In this document: one piece after another, positions 26,696-36,288 of the stretch | Layout: each line of letters starts with the position of its first letter | How positions within the stretch are numbered: the stretch's first letter is position 1 | From: Proteus alimentorum | GTDB lineage: Bacteria > Pseudomonadota > Gammaproteobacteria > Enterobacterales > Enterobacteriaceae | Assembly (NCBI RefSeq): GCF_002607735.1 | Contig: NZ_NBVR01000031.1 | Location: forward strand, 186,001-250,000 | DNA: 64,000 nucleotides | Direction of reading: 5' to 3' | Made by a program: the position numbers and the translations under genes | Notes under the pieces: generated by a model | Database searches by the model: none | Told to the model about the DNA's origin: nothing | The model's input: only the letters and a program-made list of their open reading frames with translations

Positions 26696-27478
26696 ATGTT
26701 TGAACTCTCAAATATTCAAATGGATCGCGGTGGACGCACTATTCTATCAATCCCCTCACTGCGCATTTCAGATCTAGGGTTAACCATTGTGCTTGGCCAT
26801 AATGGCTCAGGTAAATCGACTTTGGTCAGTTTGTTATCAGGCCAGCAAGTTCCAGATAGTGGATCTATTACACTAAATAACAGCAATATCTCACATTATA
26901 AGCCTCGTGATCTGGCTAAACAAATCGCCTTTCTTCCTCAAAAACTCCCTGCTTCTGCTGGATTAACTGTCAGAGAATTAGTGCGTTTAGGGCGCTTTCC
27001 TTGGCGTGGCACATTAGGCCGTTGGAATAAAAAAGATGATGAAATTATCACAATAGCGATGGAAAAAGCGGGAGTCCTTCCTTTTGCTGACACGCTGGCT
27101 GATAATTTATCGGGTGGCGAACGTCAACGGGCTTGGGTTGCCATGTTACTTGCTCAACAATCACCTATTTTAATTTTAGATGAACCAACATCAGCATTAG
27201 ATATACATCATCAATATCAACTCATGGAATTGTTGAGTGAATTAAATCAGACTCAGCACGTTGGTATTATTGTTATTTTGCATGATCTTAACCTTGCCTT
27301 GCGTTATGCCACTCATATCATCGCGCTTAAAAAAGGTAAAATTGCGTTTGAAGGTGAAGCTTCATTACTTTTTGATGATAAACGACTTTCTGCACTTTAT
27401 GAAACACCGATTAAGCTGATTGAGCACCCTGATAATAAAGGCTCACAACAACATAAGGTGGCAGTGGTATGCGTGTAA
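26696..27478 (+). CDS. fhuC: iron-siderophore ABC transporter ATPase, FhuC-like
   Basis: Peripheral inner-membrane ATPase of 260 residues that powers siderophore import. Walker A is GHNGSGKST near residue 34, the Q-loop lies near AFLPQKLPA, the signature is NLSGGERQRAW near 140, and Walker B is ILILDEPTSALD near 160, followed by the switch His in VILHDLNLAL. ATG 26696 is preferred over GTG 26690, two codons earlier. Its end overlaps the next gene by 10 bases, which implies coupled translation. Confidence 0.9.
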   Translation: MFELSNIQMDRGGRTILSIPSLRISDLGLTIVLGHNGSGKSTLVSLLSGQQVPDSGSITLNNSNISHYKPRDLAKQIAFLPQKLPASAGLTVRELVRLGRFPWRGTLGRWNKKDDEIITIAMEKAGVLPFADTLADNLSGGERQRAWVAMLLAQQSPILILDEPTSALDIHHQYQLMELLSELNQTQHVGIIVILHDLNLALRYATHIIALKKGKIAFEGEASLLFDDKRLSALYETPIKLIEHPDNKGSQQHKVAVVCV

Positions 27479-28389
27479 TATTACAAAAAATAGTTAATTT
27501 GCTGTCCTTTTGTTTAGTTATTTTATTCATTATTCCCACAGTAAATGCAGCGCAAAATAATAATGAAAAGGCTCCTAACATACCGCAGCGTATTATTGTT
27601 TTAGACTGGGATTTACTTGAGCAAATATTAACACTTGACGTTATCCCCGTAGGGGCAACTGAAATTGCAGGTTATAACCAATGGGTTGCTCACCCTATTG
27701 CACCGAATTCTATTGAAGAAGTCGGAATGCGGGCAGAGCCTAATTTAGAAAAAATAGCGACGTTAAAACCCGATCTTATTTTAGCGTCAAGCTCCCAGCA
27801 AGACTTACTACCTGTATTAGAAACCATTGCCCCTGTGATTTATTTACCTAATTTTTCTCGTCAAGATAATGCGGCACAAGTTGCTATAACGCATTTTAAT
27901 ACCCTTGCTTCACTTTTGGGAAAGCAAACTCTCGCACAACAAAAATTAGATGAAATGAATGCTACTTTTGCGCAATTAAGAGCAAAGTTACAGCAGGCAT
28001 TTATCACATTACCCGAAGTAGAAGTCATTCGTTTTTCTACGCTTACCTCCGTCTTTTTATATACTGAAAACTCAACAACCGAATATGTGATAAATAAGCT
28101 GGGGCTGAAATCAGCAATATCATTACCTCCTCAACCTTGGGGGATTGATCAACGAAGAATGAATGTATTGCAACAGATTAAATATGGTTATGTCCTTTAT
28201 ATGTTGCCTTTCCCTGATGAAAGTAAGTTGCAAAAATCTGTATTATGGAAAGCCATGCCATTTGTACAAAATGGGCATTTTCATTCCGTCAAGCCTGTCT
28301 GGAATTATGGAGGAATGACATCGTTAACGTTAATGGCGGAAGCAATTACAGAAAGCTTATTAGATATGGCACCGAATAATGAAAATTAA
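27469..28389 (+). CDS. fhuD: iron-siderophore periplasmic binding protein, FhuD-like
   Basis: Periplasmic binding protein of 306 residues, class III (helical backbone), with a signal peptide (LLSFCLVILFIIPTVNAA). It has family features PQRIIVLDWDLLEQILTLDV, EVGMRAEPNLEKIATLKPDL and NYGGMTSLTLMAEAITE at the end. No lipobox is evident, so it is likely a free periplasmic protein, as FhuD is in E. coli. It overlaps fhuC at its start and fhuB at its end. Confidence 0.88.
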   Translation: MRVILQKIVNLLSFCLVILFIIPTVNAAQNNNEKAPNIPQRIIVLDWDLLEQILTLDVIPVGATEIAGYNQWVAHPIAPNSIEEVGMRAEPNLEKIATLKPDLILASSSQQDLLPVLETIAPVIYLPNFSRQDNAAQVAITHFNTLASLLGKQTLAQQKLDEMNATFAQLRAKLQQAFITLPEVEVIRFSTLTSVFLYTENSTTEYVINKLGLKSAISLPPQPWGIDQRRMNVLQQIKYGYVLYMLPFPDESKLQKSVLWKAMPFVQNGHFHSVKPVWNYGGMTSLTLMAEAITESLLDMAPNNEN

Positions 28390-30346
28390 GCAATATACTT
28401 TCTATTTTTTGGCGATCATCTTATTAAGTATTATCAGCTTACAAATTGATAACTCTCTTTCTTTATCTCGCCAACTATATTTATTGACGCATTCAGCCAC
28501 AACAATGCCTTTTGCGGATGTTTTTTTCTTACATGCGCAATTACCACGTTTAGCCATGACGGTTGTTATTGGCGGTTTATTTGGTGTTGTTGGCAGTTTA
28601 ATGCAGCAATTAACGCAGAATAATTTAACTTCTCCTTTAACCTTAGGAACTTCATCTGGTGCTTGGTTAGCCCTAGTGATCGTTAATATTTGGTTCACAG
28701 GATTGGTTGCAGATTATAGTGCAGTAGCCGCAACAATGGGGGCTTTATTAGCCTTTTCTTTGGTAATTATTATTGCAGGAATTCGCAATATGACCGGCTT
28801 ACCTTTAGTTGTTTCAGGTATGGTGGTCAATATTCTATTAGGCGCTATTGCAACGGCATTAGTGACATTAAACGCTCAATTCGCGCAAAATATATTTATG
28901 TGGGGAGCCGGAGATTTGGCTCAAGATGGTTGGGAACCGTTTTTTTGGTTATTACCCCGGATCACCCCTATTTTACTTATTTTTATTTTTGCCCCTCGTA
29001 TTCTTACATTGTTACGTTTGGGTCATGAAGGCGCGACGGCTCGAGGGTTATCTGTTTTACCTGCATTTGCCTTTTTTATTATATTATGTACTTGGTTAGT
29101 CTCTGTCTCTATTACTGTTGTTGGGGTGATTAGTTTTATCGGATTACTTGCACCTAATATTGTAAGAACATTAGGCGCAAGAACTGCTCGCCAAGAACTT
29201 ATTGCCAGCGGTCTTATGGGAATATGTTTATTGCTTATTACGGATAGCTTGGCAATATGGGCTGGCCAGTGGCTTAATACGGTTATTCCAAGTGGTGTTA
29301 CTGCTGCCGCTATTGGCGCGCCTGCATTAATTTGGTTTAGTCGTAAGAAAATGCAAGCTTCAGATCAGCTTTCTATTTCAATTATTTCTCAAACTAAAAA
29401 ACTATCGAATTATACAGTTATAGGAATAACAGCATTATTAATGCTTGGATTAGCGCTTACCTTGTTTATTCATATTAATGAGCGCCAATGGTTTTGGGAA
29501 GTGCCTTCTGTTTATCAAGGGGCTTTACGTTTTCCTCGTCTATTAACAGCACTTTTTGCGGGTGTTGCACTGGCTATTGCGGGTGTTATTTTACAACGTT
29601 TAATTTATAACCCGTTAGCCAGCCCCGATATTTTAGGTGTTTCATCTGGTGCCACTTTCGCTTTAGTATTTTCTAGCTTAATTCTGGGAAGTACTTTACA
29701 AACATCACAATGGGGAACAGCGCTATTAGGAAGCGGTGTTGTTATGATTATCTTATTAGTGTTAGGTAAAAGACACCAATATGCCCCTGCTAGTTTGATC
29801 TTAACAGGTATTGCATTAACCGCGAGTTTAGAGGCTTTTATTCAGTTTTTCTTAGCGAAGGGATCGTTAAGTAGCTATAAAATATTATTGTGGTTATCAG
29901 GCTCTACTTATCGTGTAACAGAGCAACAAGCGATTTATTTTGCATTAGCTATCATCTTTATTGTGGGCGTTGTGTTATTACTCACTCGATGGTTGGCATT
30001 AATATCTATTGGCCGAAGCTTTGCTTTAGCGCGAGGATTACATACAGCACAAGCAAGTATTATTTTATTGATCATTGTTTCTCTGTTATGCGCATTAGTT
30101 ACGTCAACCGTTGGCCCTATCGCCTTTATTGGCTTAGTCGCCCCTCATATGGCGGTATTAATTGGTGCTCAAAAAATAAAATCACAATTGATTCTTTCGG
30201 GATTAATCGGTGCGACTTTAATGGTTTGGGCTGATTGGCTTGGGCAAATATTGATTTATCCTGCACAAATTGCTGCGGGAACTTTAGTGGCAATTTTAGG
30301 CGGTAGCTATTTCCTTTGTTTAATGCTGTTAAATCGTAGCCGTTGA
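28379..30346 (+). CDS. fhuB: iron-siderophore permease, fused FhuB-type
   Basis: Inner-membrane permease of 655 residues with two homologous FecCD-type halves (residues about 1-320 and 340-655), about 10 helices each, the fusion characteristic of FhuB. Each half has the coupling motif: ISFIGLLAPNIVRTLGART near 255 and IAFIGLVAPHMAVLIGA near 580. Each also has the substrate-path stretches LTLGTSSGAW and DILGVSSGATFA. It starts within the last codons of fhuD. With the receptor, ATPase and binding protein this makes a complete uptake system. Confidence 0.93.
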   Translation: MKIKQYTFYFLAIILLSIISLQIDNSLSLSRQLYLLTHSATTMPFADVFFLHAQLPRLAMTVVIGGLFGVVGSLMQQLTQNNLTSPLTLGTSSGAWLALVIVNIWFTGLVADYSAVAATMGALLAFSLVIIIAGIRNMTGLPLVVSGMVVNILLGAIATALVTLNAQFAQNIFMWGAGDLAQDGWEPFFWLLPRITPILLIFIFAPRILTLLRLGHEGATARGLSVLPAFAFFIILCTWLVSVSITVVGVISFIGLLAPNIVRTLGARTARQELIASGLMGICLLLITDSLAIWAGQWLNTVIPSGVTAAAIGAPALIWFSRKKMQASDQLSISIISQTKKLSNYTVIGITALLMLGLALTLFIHINERQWFWEVPSVYQGALRFPRLLTALFAGVALAIAGVILQRLIYNPLASPDILGVSSGATFALVFSSLILGSTLQTSQWGTALLGSGVVMIILLVLGKRHQYAPASLILTGIALTASLEAFIQFFLAKGSLSSYKILLWLSGSTYRVTEQQAIYFALAIIFIVGVVLLLTRWLALISIGRSFALARGLHTAQASIILLIIVSLLCALVTSTVGPIAFIGLVAPHMAVLIGAQKIKSQLILSGLIGATLMVWADWLGQILIYPAQIAAGTLVAILGGSYFLCLMLLNRSR

Positions 30347-30351
30347 TTTGA

Positions 30352-30399
30352 AAAGCCTAAGATATTGACATTAATTTTTGCTGATATTCTTAGGCTTTA
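30352..30399 (+). terminator. terminator after the fhu operon
   Basis: AAAGCCTAAGA pairs with TCTTAGGCTTT across an AT-rich loop, six bases after the fhuB stop. Confidence 0.7.
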
Positions 30400-30416
30400 A
30401 TTATTATTGATTATGC

Positions 30417-30563
30417 CTAAATCTTACTGTTGTAATTATTTATTCGTTTACAGCCAATAAATGCAATTAACATCACTAAAGCACTTGCGCTAATTGCAAT
30501 CCATATATCCGATTGAACACCAGAATAATCAACAAGTTGTCCTGTTAATGTTGCCCCAATTAC
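30417..30563 (-). pseudogene. C-terminal remnant of an MFS transporter
   Basis: The minus strand reads KVIGATLTGQLVDYSG, then a hydrophobic helix IWIAISASALVMLIAF, then basic CKRINNYN and a stop at 30417. This is a typical C-terminal end of a major-facilitator transporter. The frame has no start; it breaks off near 30563, where a different MFS fragment begins on the other strand. No function expected. Confidence 0.75.
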
Positions 30564-30566
30564 TTT

Positions 30567-30981
30567 TGTTTATTTTTGCAAAAAGCTCAAGGCTGGAGTG
30601 CATTAGAAACGGGTTGGAGAATGGCACCAGAATTTATTGCAATGGCACTGTTTTCGATGTCGTTTGGACGACTATCTTCTTATTTTTCAGTCAGAAAACT
30701 CATGATATGGGGGTTATTTATTGCTATTAATTCATTATATGGTGATACAAAGTCAGGTATTGGGAATATCTGTAAATTATATCGATATTGTTAGTTTGGT
30801 GACTGAAAATGCGACAAATAATTTAGACAAAGGATTTGTCACTCTGTTACCAGAGGCATTTAATTCGGGATTTGCTTATGCAATTGTGACTGCGGGGATC
30901 TCATGTATTGTAACGCTATTTATTGTGCTCTTTCCAGTTAAAGCAAAACATAAGACACTTACCCAACAAATCACAGATTAA
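30567..30981 (+). pseudogene. DHA2-type MFS transporter, internal deletion remnant
   Basis: Plus-strand remnant of a 14-helix drug/proton antiporter. The first piece (to about 30745) reads LQKAQGWSALETGWRMAPEF and FGRLSSYFSVRKLMIWG, as in EmrB/QacA-like proteins. The second piece is in another frame (from about 30745): GISVNYIDIVSLVTENATNN and EAFNSGFAYAIVTAGISCIV, the C-terminal end of the same kind of protein. The middle is deleted and the frame is broken between them. It is convergent with the LysR gene. Confidence 0.8.
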
Positions 30982-30984
30982 TGT

Positions 30985-31872
30985 TTATAAACGTTGAGTT
31001 AGAAATTCAAGAAAAGACTCAATATTACGTGAGAGCGTGCTGCGAGTTGCATATATTGCCACTAAATTAATCGTTGCGGGTTGTTGAGGAAACTCAATAG
31101 CTCGTAACTTCCCCTCTTTGATCATATCAAGGCAGCAATGCTCAGCTAGAATAGCAAATCCCAATCCTTTTAATACGGCTGCTTTTGCCAATATGGCACT
31201 GTTTACTCGATAATTACTATTAATGGTTACTCTGATTGGTTTTTTATCATCATCCATAAATATCCAAGGTTGCCCCTCTAGTGCGCTCAAGCTAGAGATA
31301 CAAGGCATTTTGCTTAATTGTTCAATATGTGTGGGTATTCCTGTTTTTTCTAATAATTCATTAGATGCCACAACAATACTGCGCCATGATTTAATTAAGC
31401 GTGAGTGATAGCTACTATCTGCTAAGTTTCCACGATGAAAAGTTAATAGCAAATCAATATCATCATCGATGATATTTCTTGGCATTAATTGAGTATCACA
31501 TTGAATAAGCAAATTGGGATGAAGTGCAGCAAAATCAGCCAAAATATTACCAAGTAGCTCACTGCCATATTCACTTGGGATCGTTAAACGGAAAGTGCCC
31601 GATAATGGTCCATCACTGGTGATATTGCTTACCACATTGTCTAATTCAGTTAAAGTTTTCGTTCCTTGCTGATAGAGTATTTTACCCTGTTCAGTAAGGC
31701 GCATTTTTCGAGTTGTTCTATCAATAAGTTTACAATTAAGTTGCTGTTCAAGCTGTTTAATTGCACGACTGATATTTGAGGTAGGCATAGATAATAACCG
31801 AGCAGCAGCTGCAAATTGCCCTTGCTCTGCAACGGCAGAAAAAATACGTAATAAATTAAGATCGATTTGCAT
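30985..31872 (-). CDS. LysR-family transcriptional regulator
   Basis: Regulator of 295 residues. The N-terminal helix-turn-helix reads QGQFAAAARLLSMPTSNISR and is followed by LIDRTTRKMRLTEQG and the effector-binding domain (GTFRLTIPSEYGSELLG). ATG 31872 gives the normal LysR start MQIDLNLLRIFSAVAE; a frame to 31929 adds an unlikely leader. It lies downstream of the lone accA gene on the same strand with a 78-base gap, so the two may be co-transcribed. Its old target may have been the MFS transporter that is now broken next to it. Confidence 0.9.
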   Translation of the reverse strand: MQIDLNLLRIFSAVAEQGQFAAAARLLSMPTSNISRAIKQLEQQLNCKLIDRTTRKMRLTEQGKILYQQGTKTLTELDNVVSNITSDGPLSGTFRLTIPSEYGSELLGNILADFAALHPNLLIQCDTQLMPRNIIDDDIDLLLTFHRGNLADSSYHSRLIKSWRSIVVASNELLEKTGIPTHIEQLSKMPCISSLSALEGQPWIFMDDDKKPIRVTINSNYRVNSAILAKAAVLKGLGFAILAEHCCLDMIKEGKLRAIEFPQQPATINLVAIYATRSTLSRNIESFLEFLTQRL

Positions 31873-31950
31873 AAATAACTCACTGCCTACTGTATTTCTA
31901 TTACTCAATATAGGCAGTGTATCATTCATTTTCTTTTCACTCGTTAATAA

Positions 31951-32913
31951 TTAACAGTAACCGTGAGACATGAGTTTTTGATAGCGTTTATCTAAAAGTT
32001 CTTCGGTTGAATAGTTTTTTAATAAGGTTAAGTCAGTTAATAACTGTTGTTTAAGAAATTCTGCAGCTTGTTGATGATCACGATGAGCTCCGCCTAATGG
32101 CTCTGGAATAATGGCGTCGATAATACCTAATGATTGTAATTTAGGTGCTGTCATTCCCATGGTTTCTGCCGCAATTGGCGCTTTATCAGAACTTTTCCAT
32201 AAAATAGAAGCACACCCTTCTGGTGAAATTGCCGCATAAGTACTATATTGCAACATATTAACTTTATCACCAACACCAATAGCTAGCGCACCACCAGAGA
32301 ATCCTTCACCAGTAATAGTGCAAATAATAGGTGTTTTTAATCGTGACATTTCAAGAATATTACGCGCGATAGCTTCTGCTTGTCCTCGTTCTTCAGCACC
32401 GACACCGGGATAAGCCCCAGCTGAATCAATAAAAATAATAACGGGTAGATGAAAGCGTTCCGCCATTTTCATTAAACGTAATGCTTTTCTATAACCTTCT
32501 GGAGATGGCATACCAAAATTGCGAAGAATTTTCTCTTTTGTATCACGCCCTTTTTGTTGCCCAATCACCATAACTGGCATTTTGTCTAAACGCGCTAAAC
32601 CCGAAACAATCGCTTTATCATCGGCGTAAGCTCTATCACCCGCCAACTCCTGAAAATCAGTAAAAATCGCTTTAATATAATCAAGGGTATATGGGCGCAT
32701 GGGATGACGAGCGAGTTGCACAATTTCCCAAGCACCTAAATCGGTAAAAATAGATTTTGTTAGTGAAAGGCTTTTTTGCCTTAAACGTGCGATCTCTTCA
32801 TCTAAATTAATACCTGTTGGTTCATCTTGAGATTGCTTAAAGGTGAGCAATGCATCTATTTTTTCGTCTAATTCAACAATAGGTTTTTCAAATTCAAGAT
32901 GAATAAAAGACAT
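31951..32913 (-). CDS. accA: acetyl-CoA carboxylase carboxyltransferase alpha subunit, probable extra copy
   Basis: Subunit of the carboxyltransferase that moves CO2 from biotin to acetyl-CoA to make malonyl-CoA; 320 residues, full length and collinear with E. coli AccA ([26 protein letters not shown]). At sites nearly invariant in the family it differs: FIDTPGAYPG reads [10 protein letters not shown] (residues 164-165), and [12 protein letters not shown] reads [12 protein letters not shown] (residue 205). The paired glycines of the oxyanion region are kept. The usual neighbour dnaE is absent; instead LysR and an MFS exporter flank it. CGAGG precedes the ATG. It is probably a paralogue rather than the housekeeping copy. 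Confidence 0.9.
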   Translation of the reverse strand: MSFIHLEFEKPIVELDEKIDALLTFKQSQDEPTGINLDEEIARLRQKSLSLTKSIFTDLGAWEIVQLARHPMRPYTLDYIKAIFTDFQELAGDRAYADDKAIVSGLARLDKMPVMVIGQQKGRDTKEKILRNFGMPSPEGYRKALRLMKMAERFHLPVIIFIDSAGAYPGVGAEERGQAEAIARNILEMSRLKTPIICTITGEGFSGGALAIGVGDKVNMLQYSTYAAISPEGCASILWKSSDKAPIAAETMGMTAPKLQSLGIIDAIIPEPLGGAHRDHQQAAEFLKQQLLTDLTLLKNYSTEELLDKRYQKLMSHGYC

Positions 32914-33217
32914 AACGGCCTCGGATTTAATGCAGTAAATAAAACAGTAATTGACTCAGTTTAGAAAAAATAACAATGTGTTGATAGAGAGAAATTTGAT
33001 AAACACTATTATCAAAAATGGGATAATTAAATATTACGAGGAGATAAGCAGGAAAAAAGACAAGATCAAAAAGAGCTTTTTCTCTAACTTTAGGCTATAC
33101 AGCAATTATTAAGTCATGTATTAATATACAGTGCGAATTTGTTATTTTTTCACCCGCAAAAAATCGCACAAATTACAAAATATCCTATAAAATACAAATA
33201 ATTAGAATAAAGATAAT
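32914..33217. other. divergent promoter region between accA paralogue and ydeE
   Basis: About 300 very AT-rich bases that must hold promoters for both genes. No defined operator or gene was recognised. Confidence 0.5.
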
Positions 33218-34405
33218 ATGTTCTCAAAAAAAACACGATCAACAACTGCACTGCTATTTTCATCACTTCTTCTGACAATAGGGAGAGGTGCAACATTACC
33301 GTTTATGGCGATCTATTTGTCGCGGGAGTATCAATTACCTGTTGATGATATTGGTATTGCCATGTCTATTGCATTAACAACGGGTATTTTTTTCAGCCTT
33401 GGCTTTGGGATGCTTGCTGATAAATTTGAGAAAAAACGTTATATGTTGCTATCTATTATAACGTTTATCTTTGGATTTGCTGCAATACCTATGATCCATA
33501 GTACTGTTTTAGTCGTTATTTTTTTCTCGGTGATTAACTGCTCTTATTTAGTATTTTCAACCGTGTTAAAGGCCTATTTTTCTGAAACGTTGTCAGTTTC
33601 AGCGAAACCTAAAATATTCTCTTTAAACTATACCTTTATTAATATGGGATGGACGGTTGGCCCACCTATTGGCACCTTATTATTAATGTATGGAACACAA
33701 TTACCGTTTTGGCTTGCCGCTATTTCTGCCAGTGTTCCACTTTTTATGATCCAGTTATTTGTTCAGCGTTCTAAAGCAATAAAGGCTGGTGAAGAAAACA
33801 GTGTGAAATGGGATCCGAAAATAATGCTAAAAGACAGAGCGTTAAGTTGGTTTGTACTCTCTACTTTTTTCGGTACATTAACATTTGGCTCTTTTGCATC
33901 GTGTATTTCGCAATATATTTTAGTAGTTTACGATGCGAAATTAGCAGAGTCGGTCATTGCGGTTGTATTACCAGTAAATGCCGCCATTGTTGTCTCTCTA
34001 CAATATATTGTAGGTAAGCATGTTACAGCCGAAAGACTACGTAAATTAATGACGCTTGGTACGCTATTTTTTATGATGGGCTTACTTGGTTTTATGTTTG
34101 CAGGTAATAATTTAATATTTTGGGCATTAGCTATCGCTGTGTTTACCTTAGGTGAGTTAATTTATGCACCTGGTGAGTATATGATGATTGATAACATTGC
34201 ACCGTTAGGAATGAAAGCAAGTTATTTCTCTGCACAGTCACTCGGTTGGTTAGGTGCAGCGCTTAATCCACTTGCCAGTGGTTTTATTCTAACCTCTTTC
34301 CCGCCTGTTTCCTTATTTGCGATTTTAATGGTGATTTGCGGTCTTGCTTGGTTTTGTATGATCCAAGGAATGAATGCCAGTAAAAAAAGAACGGTTACAC
34401 TTTAG
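33218..34405 (+). CDS. ydeE: MFS exporter YdeE (dipeptide/drug efflux)
   Basis: Inner-membrane major-facilitator transporter of 395 residues with 12 helices. It is collinear with E. coli YdeE, which exports dipeptides: LLLTIGRGATLPFMAIYLSR at the N-terminus, GFGMLADKFEKKRYMLLS (the loop 2-3 motif) near 67, INMGWTVGPPIGTLL near 140, and EYMMIDNIAPLGMKASYFSA near 325. It is divergent from the accA paralogue and followed by an acetyltransferase tail. Substrate is inferred from homology only. Confidence 0.92.
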   Translation: MFSKKTRSTTALLFSSLLLTIGRGATLPFMAIYLSREYQLPVDDIGIAMSIALTTGIFFSLGFGMLADKFEKKRYMLLSIITFIFGFAAIPMIHSTVLVVIFFSVINCSYLVFSTVLKAYFSETLSVSAKPKIFSLNYTFINMGWTVGPPIGTLLLMYGTQLPFWLAAISASVPLFMIQLFVQRSKAIKAGEENSVKWDPKIMLKDRALSWFVLSTFFGTLTFGSFASCISQYILVVYDAKLAESVIAVVLPVNAAIVVSLQYIVGKHVTAERLRKLMTLGTLFFMMGLLGFMFAGNNLIFWALAIAVFTLGELIYAPGEYMMIDNIAPLGMKASYFSAQSLGWLGAALNPLASGFILTSFPPVSLFAILMVICGLAWFCMIQGMNASKKRTVTL

Positions 34406-34423
34406 GTGAGAGTAATTTCTTGA

Positions 34424-34681
34424 TTGGGGATAAATGCTGGAGTTTCTTATTGGATAGACGTTCCATTTTGGGGCAAAGGTTTAATATCAGAAGCCGTAAA
34501 AGAAATCAGTCGGCATAGTTTTGAAACACGGGAACTAGATAATTTATGGTGTGTCTATTTCGCTGATAATGAGAAATCACAAAAAGCACAAGAAAAATGT
34601 GGATTTAAATTCCATCACGTTATTGAAGAGCAGTACGCGAAATCAAAAACAGACCTATTAAAACAAAACACCAGATTGTGA
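34424..34681 (+). pseudogene. GNAT acetyltransferase, C-terminal remnant
   Basis: An 85-codon frame matching the second half of a RimJ/RimL-type acetyltransferase: GVSYWIDVPFWGKGLISEAV (the acetyl-CoA pyrophosphate loop region), NLWCVYFADNEKSQKAQEKC and GFKFHHVIEE. The N-terminal half is missing, there is no ribosome site, and it starts 18 bases after ydeE. A terminator follows. It is probably not functional. Confidence 0.75.
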
Positions 34682-34706
34682 AATTCACATTATCTGGTGT
34701 TTTTTA
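34668..34706 (+). terminator. terminator downstream of the GNAT remnant
   Basis: ACACCAGAT / ATCTGGTGT stem with a 15-base loop, followed by TTTTTT. It overlaps the end of the remnant and probably serves ydeE as well. Confidence 0.8.
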
Positions 34707-34726
34707 ATATGAAAACTACAATTTAA

Positions 34727-36010
34727 TTAAGCATTAGCTAATGCTTGGGATAAATCAGCAATTAAATCTTGTGGATTTTCTATTCCAATAGATAAACGAA
34801 TGGTGGTGTCTTGAATGCCAATACTATGTCGTAATGTTATTGGTACACCCGAATGCGTTGTTGAACCAGGATGGCATGCCAGAGATTCGGTTCCCCCCAG
34901 ACTTACTGCAAGCTTAAAAATTTTCATTGCATTAAGAAAACGGAAAGCTTCACTTTCTCCACCCACAATATCAAATGAGAACGTAGATCCCGCACCTGTA
35001 CATTGTTTGGAAAAAACCTGAGCTTCAACAGAATTTTTATCTGCAAAAGGTAAATAATGAATTGTTTTTACTTTTTCATGATCACGCAGAAACTCTGCAA
35101 CTAATAATGCATTTTGATTGGCTTTTTCCATTCTAATTTGCAATGTTTCTAAAGATCGACCTAACATCCAGCAAGAATGAGGATCCAGTTGTGTCCCTAT
35201 TGCCCCTCTTAATAATCTGATTTGATTAATAAGTTCACGAGAGCCCATTGCAGCACCTGCAACTAAATCTGAGTGCCCACCGACGTATTTAGTTAAAGAA
35301 TAGACTGAGATATCAGCACCTTGTTCTATCGGATGTTGATATACAGGACCAAGTAATGTGTTATCACAAACAATAATAGGACGATAACCTTGTATTTTTT
35401 CTAATTGGTCAGCAACGTTTTTTAATGCTTCAATATCAACTAAGGAGTTAGTTGGGTTCGCAGGAGTTTCTGCAAAAATAACAGATACACGCCCTTTTTG
35501 ACGGGCTTTATCCGCTTGTTCTTGAATAAGTGAATGGTTTAATCCGTCAGTAAATGATGTTGCTTGAATACCAAATTTAGCCAGTGTTTTGGCAATTAAC
35601 GTCTCAGTTCCGCCATAAAGTGGCTGTGAGTGTAAAATAACATCACCGGGTTGCGTTAATGCCATTAATGTTGTGGTGATTGCAGACATTCCTGATGAAA
35701 ATAATACACAAGATTGCGTATTTTCATAAACAGCCAATCTGTCTTCAACAATTTCACTATTAGGTTGATTAAAGCGAGAATAAACTAAACCTGCTTTTTC
35801 ACCTTCTGGTAAAGGTTTTCTACCACTTACGGTATCAAAAAAAGCTTTACCCTCTTCAGCACTTTTAAAAATAAAAGTGGATGTTAAAAATACAGGTGGT
35901 TTAACTGAGCCTTCAGAGAGTAATGGATCATAGCCATAACTCATCATTAGTGTTTCTGGTGAGAGTTTATGTTCGCCAATATATTGTTTTTTCATTTGAG
36001 AGTCAGTCAT
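34727..36010 (-). CDS. Cys/Met metabolism PLP enzyme (cystathionine gamma-synthase/methionine gamma-lyase family)
   Basis: Cytoplasmic fold-type I PLP enzyme of 427 residues. Seen: [20 protein letters not shown] near residue 78, [13 protein letters not shown] near 101 (phosphate binding), PLYGGTETL near 130, [12 protein letters not shown] near 178, and [19 protein letters not shown] near 240 with the cofactor lysine. The end has [12 protein letters not shown] and [14 protein letters not shown]. Length exceeds MetB (about 386) because of an N-terminal extension and an insertion near 65-75. Whether it makes cystathionine or degrades methionine cannot be decided. The next gene upstream on the same strand is a MetQ/NlpA-like protein. 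Confidence 0.85.
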   Translation of the reverse strand: MTDSQMKKQYIGEHKLSPETLMMSYGYDPLLSEGSVKPPVFLTSTFIFKSAEEGKAFFDTVSGRKPLPEGEKAGLVYSRFNQPNSEIVEDRLAVYENTQSCVLFSSGMSAITTTLMALTQPGDVILHSQPLYGGTETLIAKTLAKFGIQATSFTDGLNHSLIQEQADKARQKGRVSVIFAETPANPTNSLVDIEALKNVADQLEKIQGYRPIIVCDNTLLGPVYQHPIEQGADISVYSLTKYVGGHSDLVAGAAMGSRELINQIRLLRGAIGTQLDPHSCWMLGRSLETLQIRMEKANQNALLVAEFLRDHEKVKTIHYLPFADKNSVEAQVFSKQCTGAGSTFSFDIVGGESEAFRFLNAMKIFKLAVSLGGTESLACHPGSTTHSGVPITLRHSIGIQDTTIRLSIGIENPQDLIADLSQALANA

Positions 36011-36235
36011 TTTTTATTTCTTATGTTTAATGAAGGATCTTTATCATACTGAAAAAAATTCATGTTGTTAGAATGTTTTATATAGAATAAAAACCAGTAG
36101 TTATATAAACATAATGGGTTCAAGCATAAAAATAACGTTAAATAAAAGGTTCTATTCATTGAGTGGTATTTAATCAAGGTGATTTGACTAAATAAAAGTT
36201 GATTATTCTAGTTAAAAAAGGAAAAAGACAGGATA

Positions 36236-36282
36236 AACTTAAAGATAAAAAGATTGATCGCCTCTTTTTACCTTTAAGTTGA
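36236..36282 (-). repeat. imperfect inverted repeat downstream of the NlpA/MetQ-like gene
   Basis: AACTTAAAG-A-TAAAAAG pairs with CTTTTTA-C-CTTTAAGTT immediately after the lipoprotein stop. It lacks a strong U-run, so it is a possible weak terminator. Confidence 0.5.
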
Positions 36283-36288
36283 GAGATA

